From Sporisorium sorghi (taxonomy: Eukaryota > Basidiomycota > Ustilaginomycetes > Ustilaginales > Ustilaginaceae), in assembly GCA_023212695.1 (NCBI GenBank), contig JALCCG010000230.1:1-31302 (forward strand): 31,302 nt of DNA, in the 5' to 3' direction. The translations under genes were made by a program, and so were the position numbers. The notes under the pieces were generated by a model that saw only the letters and a program-made list of their open reading frames with translations, was not told where the DNA came from and did not search any database. Shown in pieces: positions 15,414-25,491 of this stretch; position 1 is the stretch's first letter, and the number at the start of each line of letters is the position of its first letter.

Positions 15414-18400
15414 CTACCAGAACGAACACCACCCGACAAACGCCACACACAGATTCTCCTTGCTCGTCGCGTCCTGGACCAGCCTTTCGATCTGGGCCGA
15501 GACGCTCAAGCTCTCGGCAGGGTTGAAATCTCGGCCGCTCAGCTTGTTCTGGATGCGACGGACGACTTCGAGTGCGCGCTGGTTGCGCATGTCGTGCGCC
15601 GGGGCTGCGGCTGCGACGGCGGAGGGGCCGGTGGGGGCTGCGATGGCGCCGCCGCCTGGTGCGGGTGCGCCTGCTGTCCCTGCATTGCCCGCCGCTGCGC
15701 CACCACCACCTGCTGCCAGCGACGCATCCTGCCGCTGATTCGGCGCCACCGTCCCACCAGCCCCCACGTTCGCCGCCCCCGTCACAGCGCCCGCGCTCTC
15801 AGCCGCACTCGCAGCAGCTGCAGCATTGCTACCCGCTGTAGCAGCCGCTTCGTTCTCCTGCGCATCCGGCGCACGCTGCTGCTCCGCATCGTCCGCCACC
15901 AGCCTCCACGAGATCAAGGGATCGTGCACAAACGCCTCGAGCAGCGCCAGCACCGACTCCTTGTTGTCGCGCAGCACGCGCATCGTGTTCTCCGCCGTCA
16001 CTTTGAACGTGCCCTTGATTCCGCCCACCTCCATCGCGTTGACGAGCATGCGCGTCAGGCGAAACGGCACTTTCTCGGGGAACTTGGGTCGATGGCATGC
16101 GATCTCGAAACAGTCGCCAAAGTCGATGTGCACGATCTGGCCCGTCAAGCGATCCAGCAGCAGGTTCGAGGGGTGTCGATCACCCAATCCCAAAATGTAG
16201 CCCGCGACGGACGACACGGCCAACGACCGCGTATACGCCAGACGTCGCTCCAGCCACGACTCCGAGTTGCGCGACTTGAGCCACAGCACGCGGTACAGAT
16301 CCTGACCCGGCGTGTTGTCGAGCGCATACTCGAACACCTCGACCTTCTGCATCAGAGTGAGGTGGTCGTAGTCCGGCGCCATCTGCAGCATGAGACGATG
16401 CTCGATGTTCAGCAAAATCTTGTGCTGCTCGCGGTACTCCTTGATGAGCACATGCAGCGTGTCCGTGTTCTCCACCCAGCCGAGCATACCCGTGTTGGGC
16501 GAGAGCGGAATGACAGGGAAGCGTCGGATCTCGAGCCGCCTCTTGTAACTTTCCGAATCGATCGACAGCAGCGTGTTGACCAACCCAAAGAGCTGCATCA
16601 CACGTTCGTCCTGTCGCAAGTCCTCGTGGCCCTTGAGCAGGTACTGATACGTCTTGCCGTCCGACCCCTTCATCTTGAGACGTCGAGGATGCTGCTTGGA
16701 CGCAATCACCAGCACGATCTGCTCGAAGCGCGTGATGCACACAATGGGCTTGCCCGACTGGTACGTTCCGGGCACCGCCAGCTCGAGGTCGCGCATCGCC
16801 AGCAACTTGGGCGAAACGTACTGCAGATCGAGCTGCACCGAGTTGCCCGCCGGCAGCTGCTTGGTGATCTTCTTGAAGACATGATAATACAGATCCCACG
16901 CCTGGTTGAGGTCCGAAATGTCGCCGTACTGCCGGAAGCGTCGTCCGCACTCCCTCGCCTCGGCCAGATCGCGGCCGTGCGTCTGAGCGAACGACGTCTC
17001 ACGCAACGTCTCGGGTCCTTTCTCGAGCGCATCGTGCAGCGGCTCGAGCGTCGCAAACATGGCGTCGATGTTGTGCTCGGTGAAGTAGAGCCTCGATGCC
17101 TCTTCGAGCCCTTCGTGCCACATCTCGTGCCACAGAATGGCAACACGGATGAGCTCGTTCGATACAAGCAGCGCCTGCTCCACAAGCACGGGCGAATGCT
17201 CGCGCACATTGTCCATGATGCCCATGGCCGCCTGGATACGCATGTGGCTCGGACTCTTGGCAGCGACAGTGAGCGGGTAGACAAGCGCCTGCGGGTGCGC
17301 AAGACCCACATCAGACAGCAAGTTGTGAATGAGACGGCGCACGCGCGGCGACGGCGCAGTGATACGCGCAATGATCTGCGGAATCACCTCGAGCCAAGTA
17401 TCAACGATCACACTCGCAAACCCTTCGCTCACTGCCTGCGAGACATCTTCCTGGTGACCGTACTTGAACCACAAGGTGAGCAAGCGCAGCGTGTCCTGCA
17501 GTGAGTTGCCGCTCGCCAGTGCGATCGAGCGGAAGAAGCCCTGCACCGACGGAACGATGCTGGCAGCGATCATCTGCGGAGTGATCTGCTCGTTCCTCTC
17601 CTCGTGGTGCGAGATGATCTCGAAGTTGGCCAACGCCCAAGCGTGCCACGCCTTGTACCAGTTCCTGTCGAGCTCCGTCGCTCTGCGGTAGCTTTCGATC
17701 ACGTTGCTGTTGTCGTCCGTGACCCAGTTCTCGCGCAGCGACATCTGCCATTCACCCTGCTTGAAGAAGCATCGCGCCAGCAGACGCGCAAATTCGCCGA
17801 GACGCGGAGACGACTGCCAGTCCTGCGTGACCAAGTTGCCATGCTCGTCCACCGTATGGACGCCGAGGTCTTCAGCCAGGTTGAGCGTAAACTCTTGCAA
17901 GTAGCTGAGCGACTCGATTCTGGCGCCGGAAGCCCACATGAACTTGAGATGAGCATAAATGACCGGAGGCGGCGCCCTGGGACCGATGGGCGACCTCGGA
18001 TCCGCATTCGTACGCTCGGGACCCAGCAGCGAGTTGAGCGTCTTTTCCGCAAGCACCATGCGCCCGGACTTGCGACACAGGTTGGCAAACTTGATCCACG
18101 TCTCGGTATCGTCGGCAGGGGTGAGCACGATGGAACGCACCGACAAGATGCGCTGCCACACCTCGACCTCGGGCTGGCAGCCCTTGAGTCGCTTCATCCA
18201 CGTCGAGCGGATTGTAGCCTGACGGTCGGGCTGCTCCTTGTAGTCGAGCTTGTACGCTAGCGCCTCTTCGAGCTCGGACAGCATCTGAGTACGGACCATG
18301 AGGTCGTAAGCTCGGCCATAGCTCTCGCTGATCAGGGCAGTGAGTTCTGAGTCGAGCGACTCTCGCGCCTTGGCAATCTGCTTGTTGGCGGCCGCCCTCT

Positions 18401-21400
18401 GCGAACGGTGCGTGTGCAGGATGGCACGGTAGAACGATCGTTCGGACGAGTCGGAGCGCATGGCCGAGATGTAGTCGTCCATCGAGTCCCACTGACCGAG
18501 CGACCAGGCGGCCGCCGCAGCCAGTGGCGCCATGTGTCGGCGGTCCTCCATGTCGGCTCGGCCCCACTTTTGCTGCACGAGGTCCGAGAGATGCTCCCAC
18601 TCTCCCAAGGCGTGCAGACAGCGCATCTTGCCGAAGGCCACGGCGTAGTCGTCGGGATCCAGCATGGCTTTGCGGTCGTACGCCGCCAAGGCCTCCTCCC
18701 AGCGATGCAGCTTCTCGTACCACTCTTCATGGTGGGTGATGTCGAGATGCTCGCGCGCATAGGTGAGCGCACCGAACGCCGCGTCCGACTGCTGCAGCTT
18801 GGTGTTGATGTCGATGAGACTCTCGACGACCTGCGGCGAGGGATCGGTGAGGAACTCGGCTTCCTTGTAGTGAAGCGCCTTTGCGTAGCTGTGGAACTTG
18901 TACGCGCGGTCGCCAAGCACACGGATGTTGATGGGCAACGCCTTGTCATCGTGCTCCATGAACTCGGCGAGGTTGAGCAGCATGTGCACCACATCGCCTG
19001 GCACCTCGGGCGCATCAAACGCCGTCTCGAGCGCCTTGACCAAGTCGCTCTGATACTGCTCGTAGAGCTCGGTCCAGCACGAGACAAAGGCGACATTGAA
19101 GAGGCCGTACGCCAAAGCCGGATAAACGTCTGCCAGACTTCGGCACGCTCTCAAGGCATGGCTAGGCGATTCACGCATGAACTCGACAGCCATCCTGCGG
19201 AGCCACTCTTGCCAGTCCTCGCTGGTCGATACCTTGGACGTATCCCAAGCCTGCTTGAGATGCTGCTGGTTGACGGTCATCTTGTTGGCTTCGGCTTGCG
19301 GAGATTCGTCGATCTTGCTTCCGAGTGCATTGTCCGTCGCGGAGAGATCCTGAGGGAGACGCTCCCCATTGAGCAGCTTGGTCACCAATTGGTCATACGT
19401 CGCGTGCTGGATGCGATTCTGCACCAGCACCTTGTTGACAACGGGAATGAAAATGGCATACGACGCACCGAGCTGGACGACCAACGCAGACAGGGTCTCC
19501 ATGACAGCGTTGCGAATGTCAGTGGTTCCGGCGGGCAGCACGCGAACAAGCGGGTGGATAACGCGCGAGGCATGGTCGCAGAAGCTGACTTTGCGCGACA
19601 GGTTGCCCACGGTCAAGATAGCAGCTTTCCGGAGCGCCTGCGAAGCATCGGGACGCTCAAACATCTTGACGACGACCGGCAGCACCAGGTGAAGGTACTC
19701 CTCGATGTTGGAGCCAAACACGTAGAACGCCTGCAGGATGCGGAGCAGCGTAGGCTGGCGCTTGCTGGTAATCTCGCCGTCGAGCGTCTGGAGCATGTTG
19801 GGCAGCAAGATGGGCAGGTACGACTTGAACTCGCCTTCGAGCGCCTTGGCCACGGCCTCGACGAGCGAGACAATCGTCAGCTGGATGCTCGAGTTGGGGT
19901 TCCAGTTCTCCTGCACCAGCTCAAAGATGGGCTCGAGGTAGCTGCGGACGTGCTGCTTGATGATCGAGATGAGGATGGCGAGCTGCTGGAAGTAGAACTC
20001 GGAGAGACCGGTGCCGCATGTGCGAATGACGTTGAGGAAGGCGGGGATGATCTGCGGCAGGAAGGTGACACACTTCAGACCCTGCGTCTTGAACATGTAC
20101 ATGATAGCCTCGATGACGGCGTGGTGATGTGTTGAGAGCGAAGGGTCCTTGAGAATGGTGATGAGCGCGTCGATCGCGATGTTTTGGTAGTAGTCATCTG
20201 TTGACGTGCCGATGGCCAGCGCGAGCTCGAACAGATCGGTGCCGCTGCCCTTTGATGTCTCATCCTGACCCTCGTCGCCATTCTTCTCGAGCAACTTGTA
20301 CCTGTACGGATCCAAGGCGCCGAGGATGCCCATGACTCGAATCGTCTCACGACGGACGGGCTTGGATTGCTCCGTCTTAAGGATCTTGACGACAGTGCCG
20401 AGCAGGTTCCGGTATGTGAGGTATGGGTTTACGACGTGGCCGGTGTTGGAAGCAACGAGACCCAGCGTCTTGAGCGCCGCATCTCGCTTTGCAGTGGACG
20501 AACCAGGCGCAGTGCTCGAGAGCTGATCGATGGCGAGACGCATGAGCTGATCCACGTTGGGCGCCAGATCCTCACCACCCACTTTTGCGAGCTCGCCGAG
20601 ACACTCCATGACCCTCGCCGCGACGCCCACGCTGGGATCATTCGCTTTGGGCAGCAGCACCTCGAGCATGGGCAACGCATACGACTTGACGAGCCGTTGC
20701 GAAGCGCGCACGACCTCGGTCAGCAACTTGGCAGCCTCCTCCTTGTGCCTGCTGACGGTCGAGTACTCGAGCTCGGTCAACAACTGGATGAGCGCCTTGC
20801 GAAGGGATGGCATCACGTAGGCTGGGTTGTGCTTGGCCAGACGACCGATGATGACGATGGCTACTTCGCGCACCTTGAACTTTTCGTCGTTGAGCGCAAT
20901 GAAGAGCGAACGCACGTACTCGGACTGTGCGAGATGACGGTCAAACTGCTCTTGCGCGCCAAACTTGCTGAGCACGGTCCAACGAAGCTCTGGGTCCGGA
21001 TCAGCGATGCCTACGGTCATGAGCTTGTCAAGCACGTCGTTGACAACCTCGATGGCATGCATGCTGGTTTGACGGCAGATGGGATCGTTAACAAACAGAT
21101 CCGCACACGTCTCGGCAGCAGCTTGACGCACTGCAGCGTGGTCGTCCTCGAGGTAAGGGAGGGTGCAGTTGCGGACAAACTCGTTGAGAATGTGGCCCTG
21201 GAAGTCGAATCTGCCCAGCGTCTGCAATGCTACGGTGATGGTCTCGACGCCCTTGGTCTCAACTGTTTGAGCCGCCACGACGTCGCGACTCGCGTTGGCC
21301 GAGGGGCGCAGACTCGCTGGTGCTCCAAGCGGACGGTATGGTTGGCCGATGAGGGTCATAGAAAGCATGTCCAGCAGACGATCCTGCACCACCTTCATGA

Positions 21401-22676
21401 GTGGTGGAATGGCCTTGACGATGCCATCGAGCGCCGTGACGAGCGGAATGCTGAGTCCGCAGGAGAACATGAGGTCGAGCAGATCGTGCATGTATCGTGT
21501 GAGATGTGGGCCGACTGCCGTGGCGAGGTTGCCGACACAGAGGAAGATAGGACCTTCTGGAGGTGCATTCTTCTTGCCGCGCATCTGCAAGCCTTCCTTG
21601 ACGCAAGCCAAGACGGGCTCGATGAAGGGCTTCATCCTTGGACCCATGGCAGCGGCCACAAAGCCGATCGTCTCGAAGGTCTGCGCCGACTCTTTTGGTG
21701 AACGGTCCTTTTCCTTGCGCAGCTGCTCGGTGAGGATGCCCATGACGGCACCGAGATGCTCCTCAGCGAAATAGTGTGGGTCGTAGCGTGCCAAGACGGG
21801 GACGAGATTTGTGATAGTGCGACGGATGAGCGGATCGCGGTGCTTGTGCAGGCGAAAGACGAGCTCGCAGGCGCGCTGGAAGCGATTGCGCATGAAGGTC
21901 TTGGAGTGCTGCAGGAGCTGCTGGACGACAAGCAAACTCCCGTGGATGGCCTCGGCGGCGCTCATCTTGAGGCCCTTTTCGGCTTCTTCGTAGATCGACT
22001 CGAAAGAGTGACTGCCCATCTGCTTTTCACGAGCTGCGATGATGCCGAGACAGGCGCCCATTGCTTCCGCAGCGCCTTCCCTGACAATGACACGGACATC
22101 GCGCAGAGCGACCCAGATGCGGTCCAGGACACGAGGAACGTACGGGTGGAACTGCTGCGGCACCTTTTTGGCCATCTCGCGGATGATGAGCACGGCAGCG
22201 TATCGACCCGACTCATTGCGATCGCCAGCTTGTAGGAAATCGAGCACACGAAGCACCTCGTATTCGATGAATTGTTCTCCCAGCGACTGGCCACCGTGGT
22301 AAGCGACTCTTCCGAGAGCGCGCGAGGCAGCAATCATGACCGAGGCGTCGTTGCATGGCAGGTTGGGTTTGAGGTATTGGTAGAATCGATAGAGCCGCGC
22401 GCTGTTGTCCTCGCTCTCCTGCTCGATGAGTTCCTCGATGGCGATGATGCCGCCGAGCTTTTCGTGGACATGTTGGCTGTGAGTGAGCTCGAAAATCCTA
22501 CGGTGAAGGTCGTTGTTGAAGGTGGAGAGGCTATCGCCCTTGAGTTCCGAGACGACAAAGGCGACGTGAGATTTGAGCTCTTCGCCGGCAGCTTGGCGTG
22601 AAGCGTCGTCTCTGCTCTTGAGGCCAGCAAAGATTCGATTGAGCGCATCGCTCTGATGTACGCCAAGGACCGACAT
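15414..22676 (-). CDS. TOR: TOR serine/threonine protein kinase (PI3K-related kinase)
   Basis: 2420 residues in one uninterrupted frame; the catalytic core of TORC1/TORC2, linking nutrients to growth. HEAT-type helical repeats fill about 1-1250 and the FAT domain about 1290-1800. The FRB domain runs from 1847, with HEMWHEGLEEASRLYF: Ser1861, Trp1927 and Phe1934 match the residues that bind FKBP12-rapamycin in mTOR, with identical spacing. In the kinase domain (about 1990-2260), KGHEDLRQDERVMQLF, GLGDRHPSNLLLD and HIDFGDCFE are intact, so it should be active. The FATC domain ends ENLCVAFVGWCSFW at the very C-terminus. An Ala/Gly-rich insert of about 100 residues (about 2258-2360) lies between the kinase domain and the conserved helix before FATC, longer than in mTOR. 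The start MSVLGVHQSDALNRIF gives a complete family-length protein. Confidence 0.97.
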   Translation of the reverse strand: MSVLGVHQSDALNRIFAGLKSRDDASRQAAGEELKSHVAFVVSELKGDSLSTFNNDLHRRIFELTHSQHVHEKLGGIIAIEELIEQESEDNSARLYRFYQYLKPNLPCNDASVMIAASRALGRVAYHGGQSLGEQFIEYEVLRVLDFLQAGDRNESGRYAAVLIIREMAKKVPQQFHPYVPRVLDRIWVALRDVRVIVREGAAEAMGACLGIIAAREKQMGSHSFESIYEEAEKGLKMSAAEAIHGSLLVVQQLLQHSKTFMRNRFQRACELVFRLHKHRDPLIRRTITNLVPVLARYDPHYFAEEHLGAVMGILTEQLRKEKDRSPKESAQTFETIGFVAAAMGPRMKPFIEPVLACVKEGLQMRGKKNAPPEGPIFLCVGNLATAVGPHLTRYMHDLLDLMFSCGLSIPLVTALDGIVKAIPPLMKVVQDRLLDMLSMTLIGQPYRPLGAPASLRPSANASRDVVAAQTVETKGVETITVALQTLGRFDFQGHILNEFVRNCTLPYLEDDHAAVRQAAAETCADLFVNDPICRQTSMHAIEVVNDVLDKLMTVGIADPDPELRWTVLSKFGAQEQFDRHLAQSEYVRSLFIALNDEKFKVREVAIVIIGRLAKHNPAYVMPSLRKALIQLLTELEYSTVSRHKEEAAKLLTEVVRASQRLVKSYALPMLEVLLPKANDPSVGVAARVMECLGELAKVGGEDLAPNVDQLMRLAIDQLSSTAPGSSTAKRDAALKTLGLVASNTGHVVNPYLTYRNLLGTVVKILKTEQSKPVRRETIRVMGILGALDPYRYKLLEKNGDEGQDETSKGSGTDLFELALAIGTSTDDYYQNIAIDALITILKDPSLSTHHHAVIEAIMYMFKTQGLKCVTFLPQIIPAFLNVIRTCGTGLSEFYFQQLAILISIIKQHVRSYLEPIFELVQENWNPNSSIQLTIVSLVEAVAKALEGEFKSYLPILLPNMLQTLDGEITSKRQPTLLRILQAFYVFGSNIEEYLHLVLPVVVKMFERPDASQALRKAAILTVGNLSRKVSFCDHASRVIHPLVRVLPAGTTDIRNAVMETLSALVVQLGASYAIFIPVVNKVLVQNRIQHATYDQLVTKLLNGERLPQDLSATDNALGSKIDESPQAEANKMTVNQQHLKQAWDTSKVSTSEDWQEWLRRMAVEFMRESPSHALRACRSLADVYPALAYGLFNVAFVSCWTELYEQYQSDLVKALETAFDAPEVPGDVVHMLLNLAEFMEHDDKALPINIRVLGDRAYKFHSYAKALHYKEAEFLTDPSPQVVESLIDINTKLQQSDAAFGALTYAREHLDITHHEEWYEKLHRWEEALAAYDRKAMLDPDDYAVAFGKMRCLHALGEWEHLSDLVQQKWGRADMEDRRHMAPLAAAAAWSLGQWDSMDDYISAMRSDSSERSFYRAILHTHRSQRAAANKQIAKARESLDSELTALISESYGRAYDLMVRTQMLSELEEALAYKLDYKEQPDRQATIRSTWMKRLKGCQPEVEVWQRILSVRSIVLTPADDTETWIKFANLCRKSGRMVLAEKTLNSLLGPERTNADPRSPIGPRAPPPVIYAHLKFMWASGARIESLSYLQEFTLNLAEDLGVHTVDEHGNLVTQDWQSSPRLGEFARLLARCFFKQGEWQMSLRENWVTDDNSNVIESYRRATELDRNWYKAWHAWALANFEIISHHEERNEQITPQMIAASIVPSVQGFFRSIALASGNSLQDTLRLLTLWFKYGHQEDVSQAVSEGFASVIVDTWLEVIPQIIARITAPSPRVRRLIHNLLSDVGLAHPQALVYPLTVAAKSPSHMRIQAAMGIMDNVREHSPVLVEQALLVSNELIRVAILWHEMWHEGLEEASRLYFTEHNIDAMFATLEPLHDALEKGPETLRETSFAQTHGRDLAEARECGRRFRQYGDISDLNQAWDLYYHVFKKITKQLPAGNSVQLDLQYVSPKLLAMRDLELAVPGTYQSGKPIVCITRFEQIVLVIASKQHPRRLKMKGSDGKTYQYLLKGHEDLRQDERVMQLFGLVNTLLSIDSESYKRRLEIRRFPVIPLSPNTGMLGWVENTDTLHVLIKEYREQHKILLNIEHRLMLQMAPDYDHLTLMQKVEVFEYALDNTPGQDLYRVLWLKSRNSESWLERRLAYTRSLAVSSVAGYILGLGDRHPSNLLLDRLTGQIVHIDFGDCFEIACHRPKFPEKVPFRLTRMLVNAMEVGGIKGTFKVTAENTMRVLRDNKESVLALLEAFVHDPLISWRLVADDAEQQRAPDAQENEAAATAGSNAAAAASAAESAGAVTGAANVGAGGTVAPNQRQDASLAAGGGGAAAGNAGTAGAPAPGGGAIAAPTGPSAVAAAAPAHDMRNQRALEVVRRIQNKLSGRDFNPAESLSVSAQIERLVQDATSKENLCVAFVGWCSFW

Positions 22677-23105
22677 GGTGGGTGAGCGAGCTGACCCAAA
22701 CCTTGGCTATGATAACAGAATGGTAGGCGAAGGCACTGCTCAGCCGTGTCTAGTTGGCAGCCATATCCAAAGCCTCTCGTTGGCGGCAGTGGTGGTGGCG
22801 AAAGGTCTCTGCTTTCGATGCTGAGCAAACAGTCGCAGGTGCGGTCGAGATGCTGATCAAGTGCGGTAAAGCAGGTCAGAGGAATAGGAGCGCGACACTG
22901 CGCCTCTCTCGATCTGTCGGAAGCACTGCCGACGCCAAGCAGGCTGGCTGACTGACGGAGATGGCGTGGTCGAGATGCTGCTGCTGAGCTGAGCTGAGCG
23001 CTACGTCGTCAGCAGACACCGGATAAGCCGTCGGAAAGAGCGAAGAGGAAGATGGTAGAATAGAAAGTAGGAGATCGCAGAACAGATGATGAGGTGTGAC
23101 GACAA

Positions 23106-23145
<40 letters not shown>

Positions 23146-23433
23146 TTGGTCCAAGCCACGGTCACAGCTTTCTGCTCTCTCTCTCTCGTGTGCCGCCTTT
23201 TGGCCCCTTTTTGGCTCGCTCGCTGAGCCCCGAACCCTGAACTGAAATGAAATCCGAGCGCGAGCGTTTCGCTGCTGCTGCGTCTCTTCAGTCTGTGCAC
23301 TCCACCCGATAAGCCCGATCACGAAGCTTGCTCATCACCATCGCTCATCTCTCTTCCAGCGTCGAATCGCACAGACAGACCAGTAACTACAGATGGAATG
23401 GATTCCTGAACAGATACTAGAAGCGATCGACAC
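22677..23433. promoter_or_regulatory. TOR upstream region and dihydroorotate dehydrogenase 3' flank
   Basis: 757 bases. Both flanking genes are on the minus strand, so the left part is the TOR promoter and leader. It holds 37 consecutive A (23107-23143), read as poly-T upstream of TOR, and CTGAGCTGAG/CTCTCTCTC microrepeats. No gene seen. Confidence 0.45.
23107..23143. repeat. 37-base poly-A tract upstream of TOR
   Basis: On the TOR coding strand this is poly-T about 430 bases before the start codon, a typical nucleosome-depleting promoter element. Confidence 0.9.
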
Positions 23434-25491
23434 TCAGACAACCCTAACCTTGTCGATCTTGGCAAAGTCGCGATTCGCCGCGTTCTCCTTGGCCTCGAGC
23501 ACCTTGCCCTGCGTCGTCTCGCCGAACACCTTGCGCGTCTTGTCCTTGATCTCCACCTTGACGTTGGGCGCTTTCGGGTCTTGCAGCAGCTCCTGCGCCT
23601 TTGCCACCTGCTTCTCGCCCGCCGTGGGCTTATCTTTCTGCTCGCGAGGCGCGCTGGTCGAAGCAGGCGCGGGGAGCGAAGTCTTTTCGCCCGCTGCGAA
23701 CTCGAGCCCCAGCGCAGCGTGCGCTTTTTCGACGAGGTCGTAGTAGCTCGCATCCGACTCGCGCGTGGGAAGGAAGCTGCGCAGGTTCTCCTTGGTCAGC
23801 GTTTGGTTGAGGCCCAGCTTTTCGCGCAGGCCATCGAGCTCGAGCTTGACGCTGGCGACGCTCTTCTCGAACGCCGCGTCGCTGCCCGGGTGCAGACCCG
23901 TGGGCGTCTCGGCATTGGGTGCGGCGATCGAGATCTTGGAAAGGTCAAGACCAGACCCCACCACCTGCTTCCACGTCTTGCCCTCGGCTTTGAGCAGCTC
24001 CACCAGCTCGTCCTTGAGTCGACGCGGCAGACCGACACCCTGGTAGCCGAACGACGTGTACAGCTCAATCGCACTTGCGCCCGCTTTGGCGTAGTCGAGC
24101 GCATCCTGACCAGTGGCGATACCACCGCATCCGATGATAGGCAGCTTACCCTGCAAGCGCTTGTTGACCGTGGTGAGCGCTTTCAGGGCAAGCGGCTTGA
24201 CGGGCGGGCCCGACAGACCGCCCGTCTCGCGCACGTGTTCCGACGTTCGAAGCGACGCCGGGCGAGAGATGGTGGTGTTGCTGATCACCAGCCCGTCGAT
24301 GCCGCTCTTGAGCGCGGCGTCGGCCACGTCGTGCAGCTCCTCCTCGCTCAGATCCGGTGCGATCTTGACCAGCAGAGGCACGGCCACTTTCTTGTCCGAG
24401 AAGCGCAGATGCGACTCGACCATGCCATCGCGCGCTTTCACCACCTGGGTCAGCAGGTCCTCAAGAACACCACGGCGCTGCAAACGACGCAGACCGGGCG
24501 TGTTGGGGCTGCTGACGTTGACGATGATCATGTCGGCGTAGGGCCCGAGACGCTCGACACCTTTGACGTAGTCGTCGACGCTCTCCTCTTTGCTCGTCTT
24601 GTTCTTGCCCAGGTTAATGCCGAGCAGCTTGGCCGGTCGCAAGCTTCGAGGCAGATCGGTCGCATCCACAAATGCCGAGGTGCTCTTGGGGTGCGTAGCG
24701 ATCAACTGCCTAGCATCGGTCGAGGCCGAGTCAGGCTCTGCGACCAAGGCGTCTTGCAGGCTGGCGATGCTCGACGAGTGAAGCAACCACCTTCGGATGC
24801 GATCCCTCAAGCGGCTGAGGATGACATTGTGACCTTCCGAGTTGAAGCCGAAGCGGTTGATGCAGGCGTTGTCTTCGATCAGGCGGAAGTAGCGTGGTTG
24901 CGGGTTACCGGGCTGCGGCTCGGGCGTAACACTGCCGATCTCGATGAAACCGAAACCAAGGTCGAGAAGACCGTCGATGGCCTCGGCCTGCTTGTCGAAG
25001 CCAGCTGCAAGACCGATCGGGTTGGAGAGCTTTCTGCCGAAGAGCTCAGTCTCGAGCACAGCATCATCGTCGACGAGATCGCGCGGTGCCAGACCCGTCT
25101 CGAGCATCTTGATCGCGAGTTTTTGAGCTGATTCGGGATCGAGGAACGCTTTGAGCGCCGGGATAGCGATCCAGCGGTGGATGGCCGATCGAGAGTCAAG
25201 ATAGTATGCGATGCCGAGCGTGCCAGCTGCGAGGGCAAACACGAGGTAGACGAACTGCTTGGTGCGCGCCAAGGGTGTTGGAGGTGCTCGAGTGAACAGA
25301 GTGCGTCGTCCGACCTGCGCGAATGCAGAGCTGTGTGCCGTCAAAGAAGAAGCTGTTGTTGATGATGCGAGCAACGAACGAGGCCTCGTCGATGACGGTG
25401 TCACCGTTGCGAATGCCCGAGCTGCGATCGACGAGCGCATTGGCGCTGCCGCAACAGCCGAAGCAGCACGAACGCTACGAGATGCGAGCAT
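23434..25491 (-). CDS. pyr4: Dihydroorotate dehydrogenase (quinone), mitochondrial, class 2
   Basis: 685 residues. It oxidises dihydroorotate to orotate (fourth step of pyrimidine synthesis), passing electrons to ubiquinone at the inner mitochondrial membrane. Residues 1-70 are a Ser/Ala/Arg-rich mitochondrial presequence; 79-99 (QFVYLVFALAAGTLGIAYYLD) is the single membrane anchor of class 2 enzymes. The catalytic barrel shows NPIGLAAGFDKQAEAIDGL, FIEIGSVTPEPQPGNPQPRYFRL, GINLGKNK, and NVSSPNTPGLRRLQ, where Ser328 is the class 2 catalytic base. ISNTTISRP, GGLSGPPVKPLAL, IIGCGGI and YTSFGYQG bind FMN and orotate. Two features are unusual: an insert of about 45 residues before GINLGKNK, and a charged tail of about 170 residues after the barrel (about 512-685). 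The gene is called pyr4 in Ustilago maydis; the symbol is from general knowledge. Confidence 0.95.
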   Translation of the reverse strand: MLASRSVRAASAVAAAPMRSSIAARAFATVTPSSTRPRSLLASSTTASSLTAHSSAFAQVGRRTLFTRAPPTPLARTKQFVYLVFALAAGTLGIAYYLDSRSAIHRWIAIPALKAFLDPESAQKLAIKMLETGLAPRDLVDDDAVLETELFGRKLSNPIGLAAGFDKQAEAIDGLLDLGFGFIEIGSVTPEPQPGNPQPRYFRLIEDNACINRFGFNSEGHNVILSRLRDRIRRWLLHSSSIASLQDALVAEPDSASTDARQLIATHPKSTSAFVDATDLPRSLRPAKLLGINLGKNKTSKEESVDDYVKGVERLGPYADMIIVNVSSPNTPGLRRLQRRGVLEDLLTQVVKARDGMVESHLRFSDKKVAVPLLVKIAPDLSEEELHDVADAALKSGIDGLVISNTTISRPASLRTSEHVRETGGLSGPPVKPLALKALTTVNKRLQGKLPIIGCGGIATGQDALDYAKAGASAIELYTSFGYQGVGLPRRLKDELVELLKAEGKTWKQVVGSGLDLSKISIAAPNAETPTGLHPGSDAAFEKSVASVKLELDGLREKLGLNQTLTKENLRSFLPTRESDASYYDLVEKAHAALGLEFAAGEKTSLPAPASTSAPREQKDKPTAGEKQVAKAQELLQDPKAPNVKVEIKDKTRKVFGETTQGKVLEAKENAANRDFAKIDKVRVV

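Noticed and set aside
15363..17504. 713-codon plus-strand open frame antisense to TOR
   Set aside because: It lies wholly opposite the TOR kinase/FRB/FAT coding region. Its composition (Arg, His, Leu, Val-rich) is what reverse translation of GC-rich third-position codons gives, and no domain is visible.
18408..20135. 575-codon plus-strand open frame antisense to TOR
   Set aside because: Same reasoning: a shadow of the FAT/HEAT coding region, with no recognisable motif.
23581..25131. 516-codon plus-strand open frame antisense to dihydroorotate dehydrogenase
   Set aside because: Shadow of a strongly conserved enzyme on the other strand.
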